Source: Heloderma charlesbogerti
Taxonomy: Eukaryota; Chordata; Lepidosauria; Squamata; Helodermatidae
Reading direction: 5' to 3'
Length of the DNA stretch: 64,000 nt
Assembly (NCBI GenBank): GCA_026122225.1
Contig: JANEZZ010000802.1
Location: 496,001-560,000, forward strand
Each line of letters begins with the position of its first letter. Position 1 is the first letter of the stretch. The position numbers and the translations under genes were made by a program. Of this stretch, positions 33,400 through 43,575 are shown in pieces. The notes beneath the pieces are model-generated. The model worked only from the letters and a program-made list of their open reading frames with translations, made no database searches and was not told the DNA's origin.

Positions 33400-33800
33400 T
33401 AGCTAAGGGGAGAAGCATAGAGTATTTGAGAATTTCTCTGTTTCTGAATTCAGGAGATACAGCAAGAGGTCTCCATGGAAATTCATCCATATATTCTCTT
33501 TGTTTCTGTGTGACCCAGTGGTATTTGTGGACTTATTTTCAATCAATATTTTTTGTTAGGGACAAATACTTTGTCAGTGCCTCCTCTGTTTTTGGCATAA
33601 TCTTCATAGACCTAGTGTCTTGAAGGGTGGTAATTATGTCATATACTTGTTTTCCACTATATTGCAAAAGCAGAGCCCACTTCCTGGTGTCACAGTGCAT
33701 TCCCATAGCATGGAATAGAATCACTAGCCTTTGGATCCGTTTATCCCAGGAAGAATCTAGCATGGTATGGGAATCATGGGCATCAAACTGCCATAATGAT
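33400..33800 (-). pseudogene. Retrotransposon gag-like relic
   Basis: On the minus strand a frame reads FDAHDSHTMLDSSWDKRIQ, then RKWALLLQYSGKQVYDII, ALTKYLSLTKNID, two stops, and then KYHWVTQKQREYMDEFPWRP. The order W...F..A...D...K.ALLL...G..V.DI...L ... L..Y..P..N...... F.Q..Q...E..D.F...L matches the capsid-like gag domain of Ty3/gypsy-type retrotransposons. No protease, RT or LTR is visible nearby, so it is an isolated fragment. It has two adjacent stops and probable small indels. A domesticated gag-derived gene seems unlikely because the frame is broken. The family call rests on pattern memory only. Confidence 0.5.
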
Positions 33801-34250
33801 TTGTCTGTTATTGCAAAATTATTATAAATGGGAGCTTTCTCTTTATAACATTGAAGGCTATAATGCTAACAGAATATCTCCAGGCAGGGAAATAAAGAAG
33901 TGGAGACCTGTCCAGTGTCAAGAAGCTTCCTTTGTCTAAGACAGGAATGCTGCCTATATTTCAAACACCCTTGCTGCAACAGGGGCCCAAATTTTGTCAT
34001 AAGTGGAGTGAGATCTTCCAGAAGCTTTCATTGTTTCCTGACCAGGTCCACTAGGGGATAGTGATGACATTCTGAGCAGTTACTAAAACCTTGGTTAGAA
34101 TGGTCCAGATTCTAGCAAATGAAAACTACCACAACCAACTTGCAAACATTGCAGACTTGAACATGTTTTTTTCTCCTTCATTTTGTTGGGTGGAAGTCAG
34201 GACCAGGTTTAAATTGAGACTGTTGGTAAATCTGTGTATTCTTTGTAGAG
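33801..34250. other. Non-coding stretch
   Basis: No feature recognised before the MITE at 34251. Confidence 0.35.
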
Positions 34251-34387
34251 CATGGGTAGGCAAAAAGTAGATCTCCAGATGTTTTGGATTTCAGTTCCCA
34301 GCATTCTTGACCATTGGCCATGCTGGCAGGGGCTTCTGGGAGTTTTAAGTCCAAAACATCTGGAGATCTATCTTCTACCCACCCCTC
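34251..34387. mobile_element. hAT-type MITE with 8-bp target duplication
   Basis: The ends CATGGGTAGGCAAAAAG and CTTCTACCCACCCCTC are inverted, as are GATCTCCAGATGTTTTGG and CCAAAACATCTGGAGATC. The flanks carry TTGTAGAG at 34243-34250 and 34388-34395. This is a palindromic, non-coding family member, shared with 48978 and 53729. Confidence 0.75.
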
Positions 34388-34395
34388 TTGTAGAG

Positions 34396-35608
34396 TACTG
34401 CGAAATAGTGGAGGGCTACCAGCTCTGCCAAAATGTAGCCACCGCCACAGCTTTGTCATTAGCTTGCTTCAGATCGTCAACGGTACAAGACTCCGGCAGT
34501 AATCGACACACCATCAGATGCGCTGGGTCTTGGATTCCTCCACATTCACATAATATATTGTTGTCAGCCAACAGCCCCCACTTAAATAAATTAATCTTAC
34601 ACCTTGGTACCCCTACCCTCATCCTGTTCATTGTCCTCCAAACTATATAAGGGAGAGTATTTCCAGTGGCCATTTCTTCCTTCGTTAAAATACTCAAGTC
34701 GGTAATCTCATTCCTCCATTTACTTACTCGATTCTGTTCTTTGGTCCCCTCTAGGATATTAGTTCTTGACATAAAGCTCTTTCTAGATCTAAGTCGACGA
34801 ATTAGGGGAATATATCCACTCAAAGGGTGACAAGAAACAGTCTCTTGCTTAGTTATTTCCATATCTGCTTCTGCTTCCCTTCTAATCTTAGGTGGGGCAA
34901 TGCCAACAAGAGAATATTGTTTATTAACGGGCGTTGGTTTGAGGATCCCGTCACTATGCGCATTGCCTCATTCACAGCAATATCTACTTGCTTCGCATGT
35001 GCCAATGCATTCCATACTGGTGCTGCATATTCAGCGGTAGAGACACTCAAGGCCATAACTGATGCTGGTAACGTAGCTGGCTGGGCTCCCCATGTATAGT
35101 TTGTCAATCGTCACATAATATTCCTAGCACATACTTTAGCCTTGGTATTCAGGCAGTGTTGCTTAAAAGAAAGCGTTCTGTCCAACGTAACACCCAAATA
35201 TTTAGGTGTTGGGCAATGTTGTAATCTATACCCTCTCCACATAATATCCAATTCAACTCCTGCATCTCAATTACGAAGATGAAAGGCACATACTTGAGTT
35301 TTACTTGGATTTGGTTTTAAGTGATTATTATCATAATACCGCTTCGTTTCTTCTAGAGCCCGTGATAATTTTACAGCACACTCATCGAAACTCGGTTCTT
35401 GTACGGCCACGGCTGTGTCATCCGCATATATGAACATTCGCGTATTGGCTGGGACGGGTTGGTCGTTAGTATACATACTGTATAAAATCGGAGAGAGTAC
35501 TCAGCCTTGTGGTAATCCACTCTTTTGCTTCCTCCATCTACTGTTCTTACCATTCAGAGTCACATAAAACCTTCTATTTTGAAGGAAACTCCCTATAACC
35601 CTGGTGAT
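34396..35608 (-). pseudogene. Damaged LINE reverse transcriptase fragment, clade uncertain
   Basis: This is the RT palm to C-terminus of a non-LTR retrotransposon on the minus strand. In order: RRFYVTLNGK, SGLPQG-stop-VLSPILYSMYTNDQP, FIYADDTAVAVQEPS (YADD intact), HLKPNPSKTQVCAF, stop, TPKYLGVTLDRTLSFKQH, AKVCARNIM-stop, NYTWGAQPATLPASV with STAEYAAPVWNALAHA, and after a frameshift HPLSGYIPLIRRLRSRKSF and a CxC...HLxxC motif (CECGGIQDPAHLMVC), ending TFWQSW. Three stops and one frameshift make it non-functional. The 5' end is cut near 35608 against an L2 fragment. The motif set is unlike BovB, CR1 or L2 in this window and recalls the Jockey/I/R1 side of LINE diversity. Confidence 0.8.
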
Positions 35609-35945
35609 GGCTTGGTGATGGCAGCCTGGTTGTGGAATGCCTCCCCTAAAGAGGCTTGCCTGGCACTTTCTCTATGGTCTTCCTTTTTGGCAGCAGGTGA
35701 AAACTTATTTTTTATTTATTGTCTTAGGCCTTGTAAGAATCTGTGACCTAACTTTAGTGTTTTGAACCATTTTATATGCTGTGTATTTTTAGTCATGTTG
35801 TAAACTGGTTTTATAGATCCCTGGAACAGTTTATGCTGTAATCTCTTTTATAATATCGTATTGTATTATTTTATGTTGTGAGCCACCAAGAGAAGAATAT
35901 TATTGGATGGCCTATATAAATGCTGTGAATAACAAAATGAAAGTC
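35609..35945 (+). mobile_element. L2-type LINE 3' fragment
   Basis: A short coding remnant (LWNASPKEACLAL, then LWSSFLAAGENL) resembles the L2 ORF2 C-terminus (LWNxLPxE...FLRxxxTWLF). A T-rich 3' UTR follows with TGTGAGCCACCAAGAG and GGATGGCCTATATAAATGC. The tandem GGTGATGGCTT at the 5' junction with the minus-strand LINE suggests end-joining or nested insertion. Confidence 0.55.
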
Positions 35946-36219
35946 CTTCAATGTCACACAGCAAGTCCTCCCGTTATTGTATGACAGGATATTGCTGGGC
36001 TGCCCTAGAGCTTTTCAACAGCCTAAGAAAAAGCCTGGAACTATATAGTGCAGGCTAAGGGAACATTCTGTGATCTCCATGTCAAAAACAGGGACGGTTC
36101 TAGCCTAGCCTGATGGGAGCATTCACACATATCTACAGCCTGTATTTTGAGGCGCTATGTAGTGAATGAGAATTCTACCATGTATTTTCTCCTCTTCATC
36201 TGATTTGATTCTACGAGTA
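35946..36219. other. Short non-coding interval
   Basis: Nothing recognised. Confidence 0.35.
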
Positions 36220-36303
36220 TAGTCCCATGCTTGCCTATTCAAAAGTAAGTCCTGTTGGGTTCAGTGGGAGTTATGTCTAGGTAAATGTGCGATTGCAGCC
36301 CAA
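36220..36303. mobile_element. ~90-bp palindromic MITE-like repeat
   Basis: AGTCCCATGCTTGCCTATTC...AAGTAAGTCCTGTTGGGTTC...GTGCGATTGCAGCCCAAG follows the consensus order of the copy at 41110. Confidence 0.55.
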
Positions 36304-36579
36304 GTGTCATTGTAGCAGAACTTCACGACTCCCCTTCTGTGGGAATGTTATGCCACTTGCACAAGAGGGTGCATGTTTCAAGCAATGCTTTTCATCTACA
36401 TGCGCGTCTTTTCCATGCAATATAGCACTTGGATTGCCCTGATTGTACAATTACCATTCCTCTGTACTTGGAGCATATACTAGCAATTCTGACACTTGTT
36501 CCCCGATGTGTATGTCTGCCTACAATTTCTAGCAACCAGCGTGCTTACAAATAATAATTTTAAAGACAAGCTTAATACA
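36304..36579. other. Short non-coding interval
   Basis: Nothing recognised. Confidence 0.35.
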
Positions 36580-37270
36580 CCGTTATTTTTACCAGTGTGG
36601 CAGCATATGACAGTGTAATCTGCTGTCTCTGCATTGTATGGGTTTGCATGTTGAAGTAAAGGACTGTGAGCATTAATAAGACATTTAAATTCATTATAAT
36701 GAAAAAAGTCTCCATTTAAAAGTAACAATTGCATATAACGTCTGCCAGAGCAAACTGTCTACTAGAAAAGCATTCCCTTTATCTCTGTATAGAAGAGTGC
36801 TGGAAAACATGTATAAAGATAGCTGCAGTAATGAGCAATACAGTCGAGAGAGGTGATTTATGATACCTGTTTCTGACAGCTATAGTGCTGAGATTCCCAG
36901 GGTGTGTGATCACTGTGTTAGCATTCTGACAGCTCAGCATTTAGAACATTATGGTAATTTATGCAGCATACGCTGTCACCTGCACTGTCAGAGTTTCGCT
37001 TTAATGATAGTGTAACTATTTTGTTTGTTTGTACTGCATTCTTTTCATTTGGCTAATGCCTTCTCATTAGATTCAGCCTAGAAAATGAGAGTAATTAAGT
37101 GCTTCCTATAGCTCAGATGCAATGATTAAGTTGCAGAGCTGCTGCTGGTTATGTCTTGTCATTTATCTCTATTAATCTGAGAATAATCAAGATGATAAAC
37201 ACATGTAATTTTTGCTAATGTTCAATAGATGAAATTTATAGTTTCTTAATCGAACCCAAATAGTGTATAT
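36580..37270. other. Candidate conserved non-coding sequence
   Basis: Complex, non-repetitive, AT-rich sequence, dense in TAAT/ATTA homeodomain-type motifs (for example GTAATTAAGTGC and CATTATGGTAATTTATGC), with repeated CTGACAGCT/CTGTCA motifs. It is free of recognisable transposon sequence and has no good ORF. It resembles vertebrate enhancer-like conserved elements in texture only. This is an inference, not a demonstrated feature. Confidence 0.25.
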
Positions 37271-38258
37271 ATGTGTGTGTAAGTTTTATTGTTGTTGTTT
37301 TAGTGTTTTAAGCAAACATACTATTATCCATATAGTTATAACAACAGAGAACCGTAGAACGCTATTCAATGATTTCAGCTTATTTGAGAGCATCATCCTT
37401 ACTGGAATCTGATATTAATAAATAAATAATAATGTGTGCTTGTTCCCTGAGGAGTCTGCAAATATACTGAGGTTTGTGATTATTGCTCAGGAATAAAACT
37501 TGTCTTCGGATTTCAAAATGTTTTTTTCCTTGTATCATTTTTTGCTCTTAAGGTATGTATACATAATTTGATCTTTTTACCTCGCAATTGAGTTTTAATG
37601 CCTTACAGCAATTTGTAAATCTTTGCTTGAAATGCTAGAAATCCAGGCAGTGTCATGCTTTGTTCTCTTCCCATATTAATGGTGACTGAGGAGTTTCACA
37701 TGTTAACCTAGATGTGCAGGGACAGTAAGTGTAGTGCAAGCAAGTAGTGTTTCCTGTTTTTGCATGCCTGGCAAATGTTTTTAAAAGAACCTGTGTGAGA
37801 CTGTTGTGCACTTGAACAGGGAACTCAGCCTCTGCACAGCCAAAATTAGAGGTAGTTGGCTTTAAGTTCTTAGTGTTATGTCTGAGAGCCAAAGAGCTAC
37901 ATTAGGATATGATCAGTGCGGTTTTGCCTTTCTCTTTTGAACTGTAGACACTCATCCCATAGCACAAGCTGCTTTTGAAATTTATCAGTTTTGAAAGGTT
38001 TAATGTGTGATGTATTTTTTTAAACAGCAACCTTCCACAAGTCCAGAGTGGTCATAGGCTCCAATACCTAGTTATGTGGTTCTTTGGAGCCAGGTCACTA
38101 TCTGAATACTCATGAGAAATTAGTGAAAAATTCATGGTCCTCAGGCAAACACATTGAGTTAAAGCCTATTTTTCTATATAAAGTAACTAAGGTAAAAAAA
38201 TTGACTTTTGAGCTAAAGCCTTATAAGCATGACACACTAGAGTCAAGTATATGACATG
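37271..38258. other. AT-rich non-coding stretch
   Basis: No coding or repeat signature recognised. Confidence 0.35.
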
Positions 38259-38260
38259 TG

Positions 38261-38310
<50 letters not shown>

Positions 38311-38311
38311 A
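38259..38311. repeat. (TA)n(TG)n(TA)n microsatellite
   Basis: A compound dinucleotide array, self-complementary at its TA flanks. Confidence 0.95.
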
Positions 38312-38466
38312 ATAATAAAGGTAAAATACATGTAATATTGTGCATGTTAGAAATGTTTAGGCTCCGTCAACCAAATAGCATGGGCACTTAATTTCCATCT
38401 CTTGGAAAAGCATTGTTTTACTGACTCTCAGCCCTTGATTTTGGAAAGTTCAGAACACTTGGGGAG

Positions 38467-38681
38467 GGTTTGTGTGTCATGATAAACCAATCATTTACAC
38501 GCAGCTTGCTTGTAAACTCTATCCAAAAACTCCTGCTACAAGCAGGAGCTGCTACACAAAGATCTGTGGTTTGTTTAGCGTGACATGTGAACCCAGATCT
38601 CTGGCTTGTCTCTCCCCTGACAAGCCAGAGAAAACCCCCAACAACATACCAGGAATGCTGGTTTATCATGATGTGCAAACC
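38467..38681. mobile_element. 215-bp non-autonomous DNA transposon with ~23-bp TIRs
   Basis: The left end GGTTTGTGTGTCATGATAAA and the right end TTTATCATGATGTGCAAACC are inverted repeats with few mismatches. Interior motifs CTGCTACAAGCAGGAGCTGC and GACAAGCCAGAG are shared with the copies at 2.0 and 51.2 kb. No ORF. The best-preserved TIR pair of this family in the window. Confidence 0.65.
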
Positions 38682-40825
38682 GGGGCTTAGGCGTCAAGTA
38701 ATTAATCTTGCTTGGTGTTCTTACCTAGCTAAAGAGGGAGCCATGCAGAGGTCCTTCATTACATAATTGCTCCACTGTGTCTAAGCAGGTATAACTTCTA
38801 TAGTGCAAAAGGTATGTGGAGACTTCATGATGAGAGATTTGGGGTTATGCTCCTTAGTAGTATAAAGATTGTTTATTTACAAACTGATATGTTTTAATAG
38901 TTATAGCAGCCAATTAATATTGAAGAGTGTTCAGGTAATACGCTAGTTAAAGGCACTGGATTTAGATCAGCAATTTAACTCAGACTCATGTGTGAGTTCA
39001 AATCTACTGATTCTGTCTATAGCTTTTCAGACCGTAACTGTTTATAGTGTTGATGTTAATAACAACAATAACAATAAAAACCAAAGTGAGTAGAATTCCC
39101 TGAATAGGCAGCTGCATAGTGTGTTGGTGTATATAAAATTAGCTGTATAAGAGACCAAAGCCTGTTGATCTAAACCAGTGATCAGAATACACAGTGATCA
39201 GTGTATAAGAGACCAAAGCCTGTTGATCAGAAGCAGTGTCCTCAGATCAAGGAACTTTCTTCTTCTCTTGGAAATGATTATGGAAATCTTGAATTCTGTT
39301 TCCCACCTCTGCTACATATTCATGGTTGCAACTTTTGGCAGCTCACAGCTTCAGTTACTCCATTTTCAAAATGGATTTAATTTTAGCCCGCCTGAAGTGT
39401 TGCCTGAACATTAGTAGTAGTGGTAAATATGTGGGAAGTTTGGGGTGTATGGATATAGTTTAAGTGCATGGAGGTTGCTGAATGAGTACAGGGAAGGGTT
39501 GGTAATAAAATGACACCTTGGTCCATTTCAGCCTTGTGTTTCTGAGACACTGGATAAACTTGCATAGAACAATTAATATTGGCAAGGGTCACTCCTCCCA
39601 GTGTGACCATTCCTTCTCAAACTAAAAGAATTTCTAGGACCTTTGATAACTTTCTTGGCAATTGTCTGTACTCTTCCCACCCACCCCCCATTTTCTTCTT
39701 TAAAAAAAAAAAGCCCTCAGGTCCTGGTGGTTCGTAGTGCTGCTGCTGCTGCTACAATCCCCCCCCCCCACTCCCCAAGCTAGACATTAAATAAAAGCAG
39801 GAGGAGTTATTCTTGAGTCATGGAAGATAGAAGGGACATGGAAGGACTGGTAAAACATTGTGTGTGGGGGGGGGGGAAGAGAGAGAGAGTGTGTTGGGGG
39901 GGGGGATTGGGGTTTGAGCAGCCAAAGGATGATTTGGAAAATCTGAAGTTTTTGCAGGACAAAGAGACACTATCTGGATTTGGGGAATTTTAGAAGAAGT
40001 CAAATGCCTCCCTGCTTAAATAAATGTATTAAAGTTACCAGATTTCTTAATTAAAAAAAAACAAAAACTTTTCAAGGCAGCAAAGCTTATTTTGCAATAT
40101 TATTTCTTTTTGCTTTGGGTTACAGCTGTAAATTACTTGGATTGTCTAAAAGACATTAATTGCCTTGTTTTTGCAGACCAGTTCCTATTTAAATAGAATA
40201 GAATGTATTGTATTGGAATATTCTATCCAAAGGGTAAGTACATCAGCATTGTTTTTAGAAACAACATTAAAGAGTAATTACTACCTGTGTAGGGCAGCTC
40301 CAAAGCAGTCATTGAAAATACCATACATTGTTGGATCATTTTTCCCAGAAAAAAAATGTTGAAAGTGGCCAGTGATGGCTGCTGGGCTTTCATTTTTCTG
40401 TGACTGGTAAATGAAACGCATGCAGCCTCACCAAACTACATGACTAATGACAACCTCTAGTGGCTTCTGCAATCAAAGATTAATTTGCTTTATCAAGTTT
40501 AAAGAATAGTAGGTGATAAATCATGTCAGAAACAAATAATCAGTGGCAGGCTGATGTTCTTTTGCACAGTGGAGGACAGGTGCAATGGAGGATTTGTCTC
40601 CCATAGATGGCTAATGTTGTTCCCGCACTCTTGTGCTAAGTCCTAATTTTTATTGCGTTGATTTTTAAATCAGACAACATCCTTTGTCAAATCAACTAAT
40701 TTTTGCAAAAGAAATGGACTTACCCTTTAAAAAATAAAATACATTTTGAGTCACAAAAGCTTTCACTTCTTAATAAGAATTGTTGGATATATTTTTATAG
40801 CCAGATAAATCTCTTTTAGACAGAA
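38682..40825. other. Non-coding stretch with duplication, CAG and G-run tracts
   Basis: Identical 26-bp copies lie at 39145-39170 and 39203-39228. A short (GCT)n tract lies near 39738-39755. Two long G runs at 39866-39907 could form G-quadruplex. A weak exon-like segment at 40178-40234 is described among the findings. No gene is supported. Confidence 0.4.
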
Positions 40826-40897
40826 GTGTGTGTGTGTGTGTGTGTTGGGGGGGGAGAGGGAGAGAGTGTGTGTGTATATACACATGTTCACACACAC

Positions 40898-40943
<46 letters not shown>

Positions 40944-40987
40944 CGTGTGTACACATGCGCACGCGCACCCACACACACACACACACC
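40826..40987. repeat. Complex TG / TA / CA simple-sequence array
   Basis: (TG)n, a G run, (GA)n, (TG)n, (TA)n, (TG)n and finally (CA)n. The TG and CA parts are inverted relative to one another. Long frames over it on both strands are artefacts. Confidence 0.95.
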
Positions 40988-41109
40988 ACTGCCTATATGT
41001 TTTTATTTTAATTATCTAAGGAAGCAAGGTATTTGACATACTTGGTTCAGCAGGATGCATTGGCAAAATCAGTGAACGTATCATAAAGGTAAGGATGCAT
41101 TCATTAATA

Positions 41110-41193
41110 GTGCAATCCTAAACATGTCTGCTCAGAGGTAAGCCCCATTGGGTTCAATAGGACTTACAGCAAAGTGTGTATGGGATTGCAGCC
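41110..41193. mobile_element. ~90-bp palindromic MITE-like repeat
   Basis: GTGCAATCCTAAACATGTCT...AGGTAAGCCCCATTGGGTTC...GTATGGGATTGCAGCC. The arms are clearly complementary. The cleanest copy of this short family. Confidence 0.65.
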
Positions 41194-41424
41194 TAAATAT
41201 TTTATTCTGTAACAATCCATTTGGCTTCCCTCAAATGTACACTGGAATATATTTGATAGTCACAAGTTGAGTCCATTATGAATTGCAAAGTAACATTCAG
41301 CCATTCGGTATTGTTATCTCTCACCTACAAATATGTAATCAATATAGTAAGCACCAGTTAACAAAGAAGTAAAATCATTGTGTTTTTTAATTTGATAAAT
41401 TTTTTGGAAGGAATATTATACTTA

Positions 41425-41510
41425 GACTGCAATTGTATGCACATTTACCTGAGAGTAAGCAGTCTTGAATACAGTGAGACCTATTTCCAAATAAATATGC
41501 CCACGTTTGG
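41425..41510. mobile_element. ~90-bp palindromic MITE-like repeat
   Basis: GACTGCAATTGTATGCACAT, TTACCTGAGAGTAAGC and ATTTCCAAATAAATATGCCC follow the family consensus with erosion at the right end. Confidence 0.45.
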
Positions 41511-41951
41511 GCTTTAAAGCCATGTAACTGATGGTCAACCACGCCCTCCCCCACTTTGTTTTTAACATCAGTAGTAGGATAAGCTAGATAGTTTAGAGGT
41601 GATAATGCCGGTTGCTTCTGAGAATTTCAATTGCTGACATGAGCTATCTTGGATTCATCATTCATTGTTTTGACTGCTGTCTGTTGTTCTACATCTTGTG
41701 ATGATAAAGAGGCAGTCAAGACAATTTTGATACTTCGAAGCACTGAGAACCAGTATATATGTTGCACGTGTGGAATTACTGCTTTTGCAGTACGAGATAA
41801 ATGTTTGAATGTTTTCTCCTAGTCAGTTACCCTTTTTATTAATTTAAAATTTAAATACACTAATGTCCTTCCCTCCAACTCACCTCTGCTGGGAAAAGTC
41901 AGTCTGTCCCATTAGTGTTTGGAAATTTAAGTGAGGTAGTGATGCACATTT
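41511..41951. other. Non-coding stretch
   Basis: Nothing recognised. Confidence 0.35.
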
Positions 41952-41992
41952 AGTGTGTGTGTGTGTGTGTGTGTACACGTGTGTGTGTACAC

Positions 41993-42025
<33 letters not shown>
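41952..42025. repeat. (GT)n with TACACG interruptions, then (GA)n
   Basis: Three GT blocks are separated by GTACACGTG palindromes and followed by a GA block. Confidence 0.95.
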
Positions 42026-42477
42026 GAGCAAATGAAAGCAATACTGTGTATTAATTTCTTTCAGGCTGATGTAATGCTCAGTGCATATAGCAACCTTTCT
42101 AAGTCATAACGGTTCCCATAAATATGAGTTTTAAAAATTTAAAGTTGAATTATTTATTTAGTGTTTTTGTACAATGTATTTGTCATTGCCTATTTGTAGG
42201 AATGAGTGAAGGCATCCCTCTACTTGCTTTTTACAGACACGTCTGCATTTTCCTGCAGTATGACCCTATTAAATAAAAATGTCTGCTTGCAATAGATCTA
42301 CCATTATAATTAAAGATAAATGTTCTTCCTTCTGGAATTAAATGTACATCATCTATACAACACTATCTGAAAGAGAGACATTAATTCCTATCGGCTGGCA
42401 AGCCTCCTGAATATGGCCAAGATTATTCTTTTTAGGTATGCACAACTGATCCATGAATTCAACACACTACAGAGTGG
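42026..42477. other. Non-coding stretch
   Basis: Nothing recognised. Confidence 0.35.
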
Positions 42478-42874
42478 GGCTGTTCACATGTCACGTTAAG
42501 CCGTGGTGGCTTATAAGCCACACACAGTACCTTATTTTGCAAATAGCCTACTGTGCCCCCTCACACAATTGGACGAATAAGCTACGCAGCATAATTTATT
42601 TCCCCCCTCGCCCCTCCTCCCTCTGTAGTCCTCCCATCTGGCTGGGCAGATATCTCAGCTTCCTTTGCAGATTTTCAAGCCTTTGCTGGGTCCCCTTCCT
42701 CCACCCCTGTGCAACAAAGAAGGGGGCCTCTAACGCCTTGAAAGTCTGCAGAAATGGAATGAAATTTAATATATAGGTTCTCCTTATGGGGAGCTACCAC
42801 GTGTAGTACTGGATAAATGGGGGACTTTGCATTTTCATGGAAAAGTGAGGAGTTATCCACACATGAAACAGACT
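42478..42874. mobile_element. Host repeat on the left side of DIRS-B
   Basis: It starts with GGCTGTTCACATGTCACGTT and AAGCCGTGGTGGCTTATAAG, resembling the TIR region of the palindromic DNA transposon families in this window. Its last part, 42712-42870 (CTTGAAAGTCTGCAG...CACATGAAACA), is repeated at 48421-48580 on the other side of DIRS-B. No coding function seen. Confidence 0.5.
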
Positions 42875-43004
42875 GTTTCCCAGGGCTCCCGGAGGGCATT
42901 CAATATTCTTATCCTCCGGGATAGCCTCTCCTCTTCCATAAGCAGACAGGGCCAACATCTTGCCCGTCTCCTTTAGAGGAAGGATATCCTGGTCGCCCAG
43001 ACTG
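42875..43004 (+). repeat. DIRS-B left inverted terminal repeat
   Basis: It starts GTTTCCCAGGGCTCCCGGAG and runs through ATTCTTATCCTCCGGGATAG to GGATATCCTGGTCGCCCAG. It is the inverted counterpart of 48187-48335. Confidence 0.85.
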
Positions 43005-43469
43005 GCCCTGCTTACTGGCAGCACAGCGGGGCCTCGAGTGAGCACCGCGTTAATTGCGTTTTTGATCGTCCAGTCTTCTCTGCTCCCCCCTGCCAAACAA
43101 TTCGTTAGGGTGGGTCTGGGAAGACCCACATAGCAAAAGAGAAGGGAGCACTCGAATTCTGCCGCCCTGTCTGTCTGTCCCCTTGGCAGCGGGGCACGTT
43201 TCTATTGCGCCTTTTCTGAGAGGCCACGCACCACCGCTCTTCTCAGTGTGGTCTGCCAGGAGGACATGGGCCCTGCCGCCTCATCTCTTGGCAGGGCAGG
43301 CGGACAGGAGCCGGACTCTGTGTCTCTCTCCCTCCCCACTGAGTGTGATGGAGTTGGAGACTGAGCGATCCCGCAGCGCTGGAGACTTGGCAGCTGCCAG
43401 CAGCAGCATCCGAGACCGTGGGGCACTCCAGGGCATCAGATGGAAGTAGAGGGGGAGAGTAGAGCTGCT

Positions 43470-43492
43470 TCCCCTCCCTCCCTCCCTCCCTC
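43470..43492. repeat. (CCCT)n tract inside DIRS-B
   Basis: A short tetranucleotide pyrimidine tract in the leader region ahead of gag. Confidence 0.85.
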
Positions 43493-43575
43493 ATACCACC
43501 AGATTTAAGTGGGGGTAGGGCACACTCTTGAGTTCGTACAGTGGGTGCAAGACCTAGTCCTCAAGGAAGTGCAGG

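Noticed and set aside
34178..34459. 93-codon minus-strand ORF spanning the MITE and LINE end
   Set aside because: It crosses a transposon boundary with a target duplication, so it is a chance fusion frame.
40763..41036. Several overlapping ORFs of 60-73 codons on both strands
   Set aside because: They are translations of TG/CA/TA microsatellite DNA (Cys-Val, Thr-His repeats), not genes.
41025..41095. Second exon-like segment ending in AAAG/GTAAGG near 41088
   Set aside because: The acceptor has a poor pyrimidine tract, and the segment is under 45 bp with no recognisable coding content.
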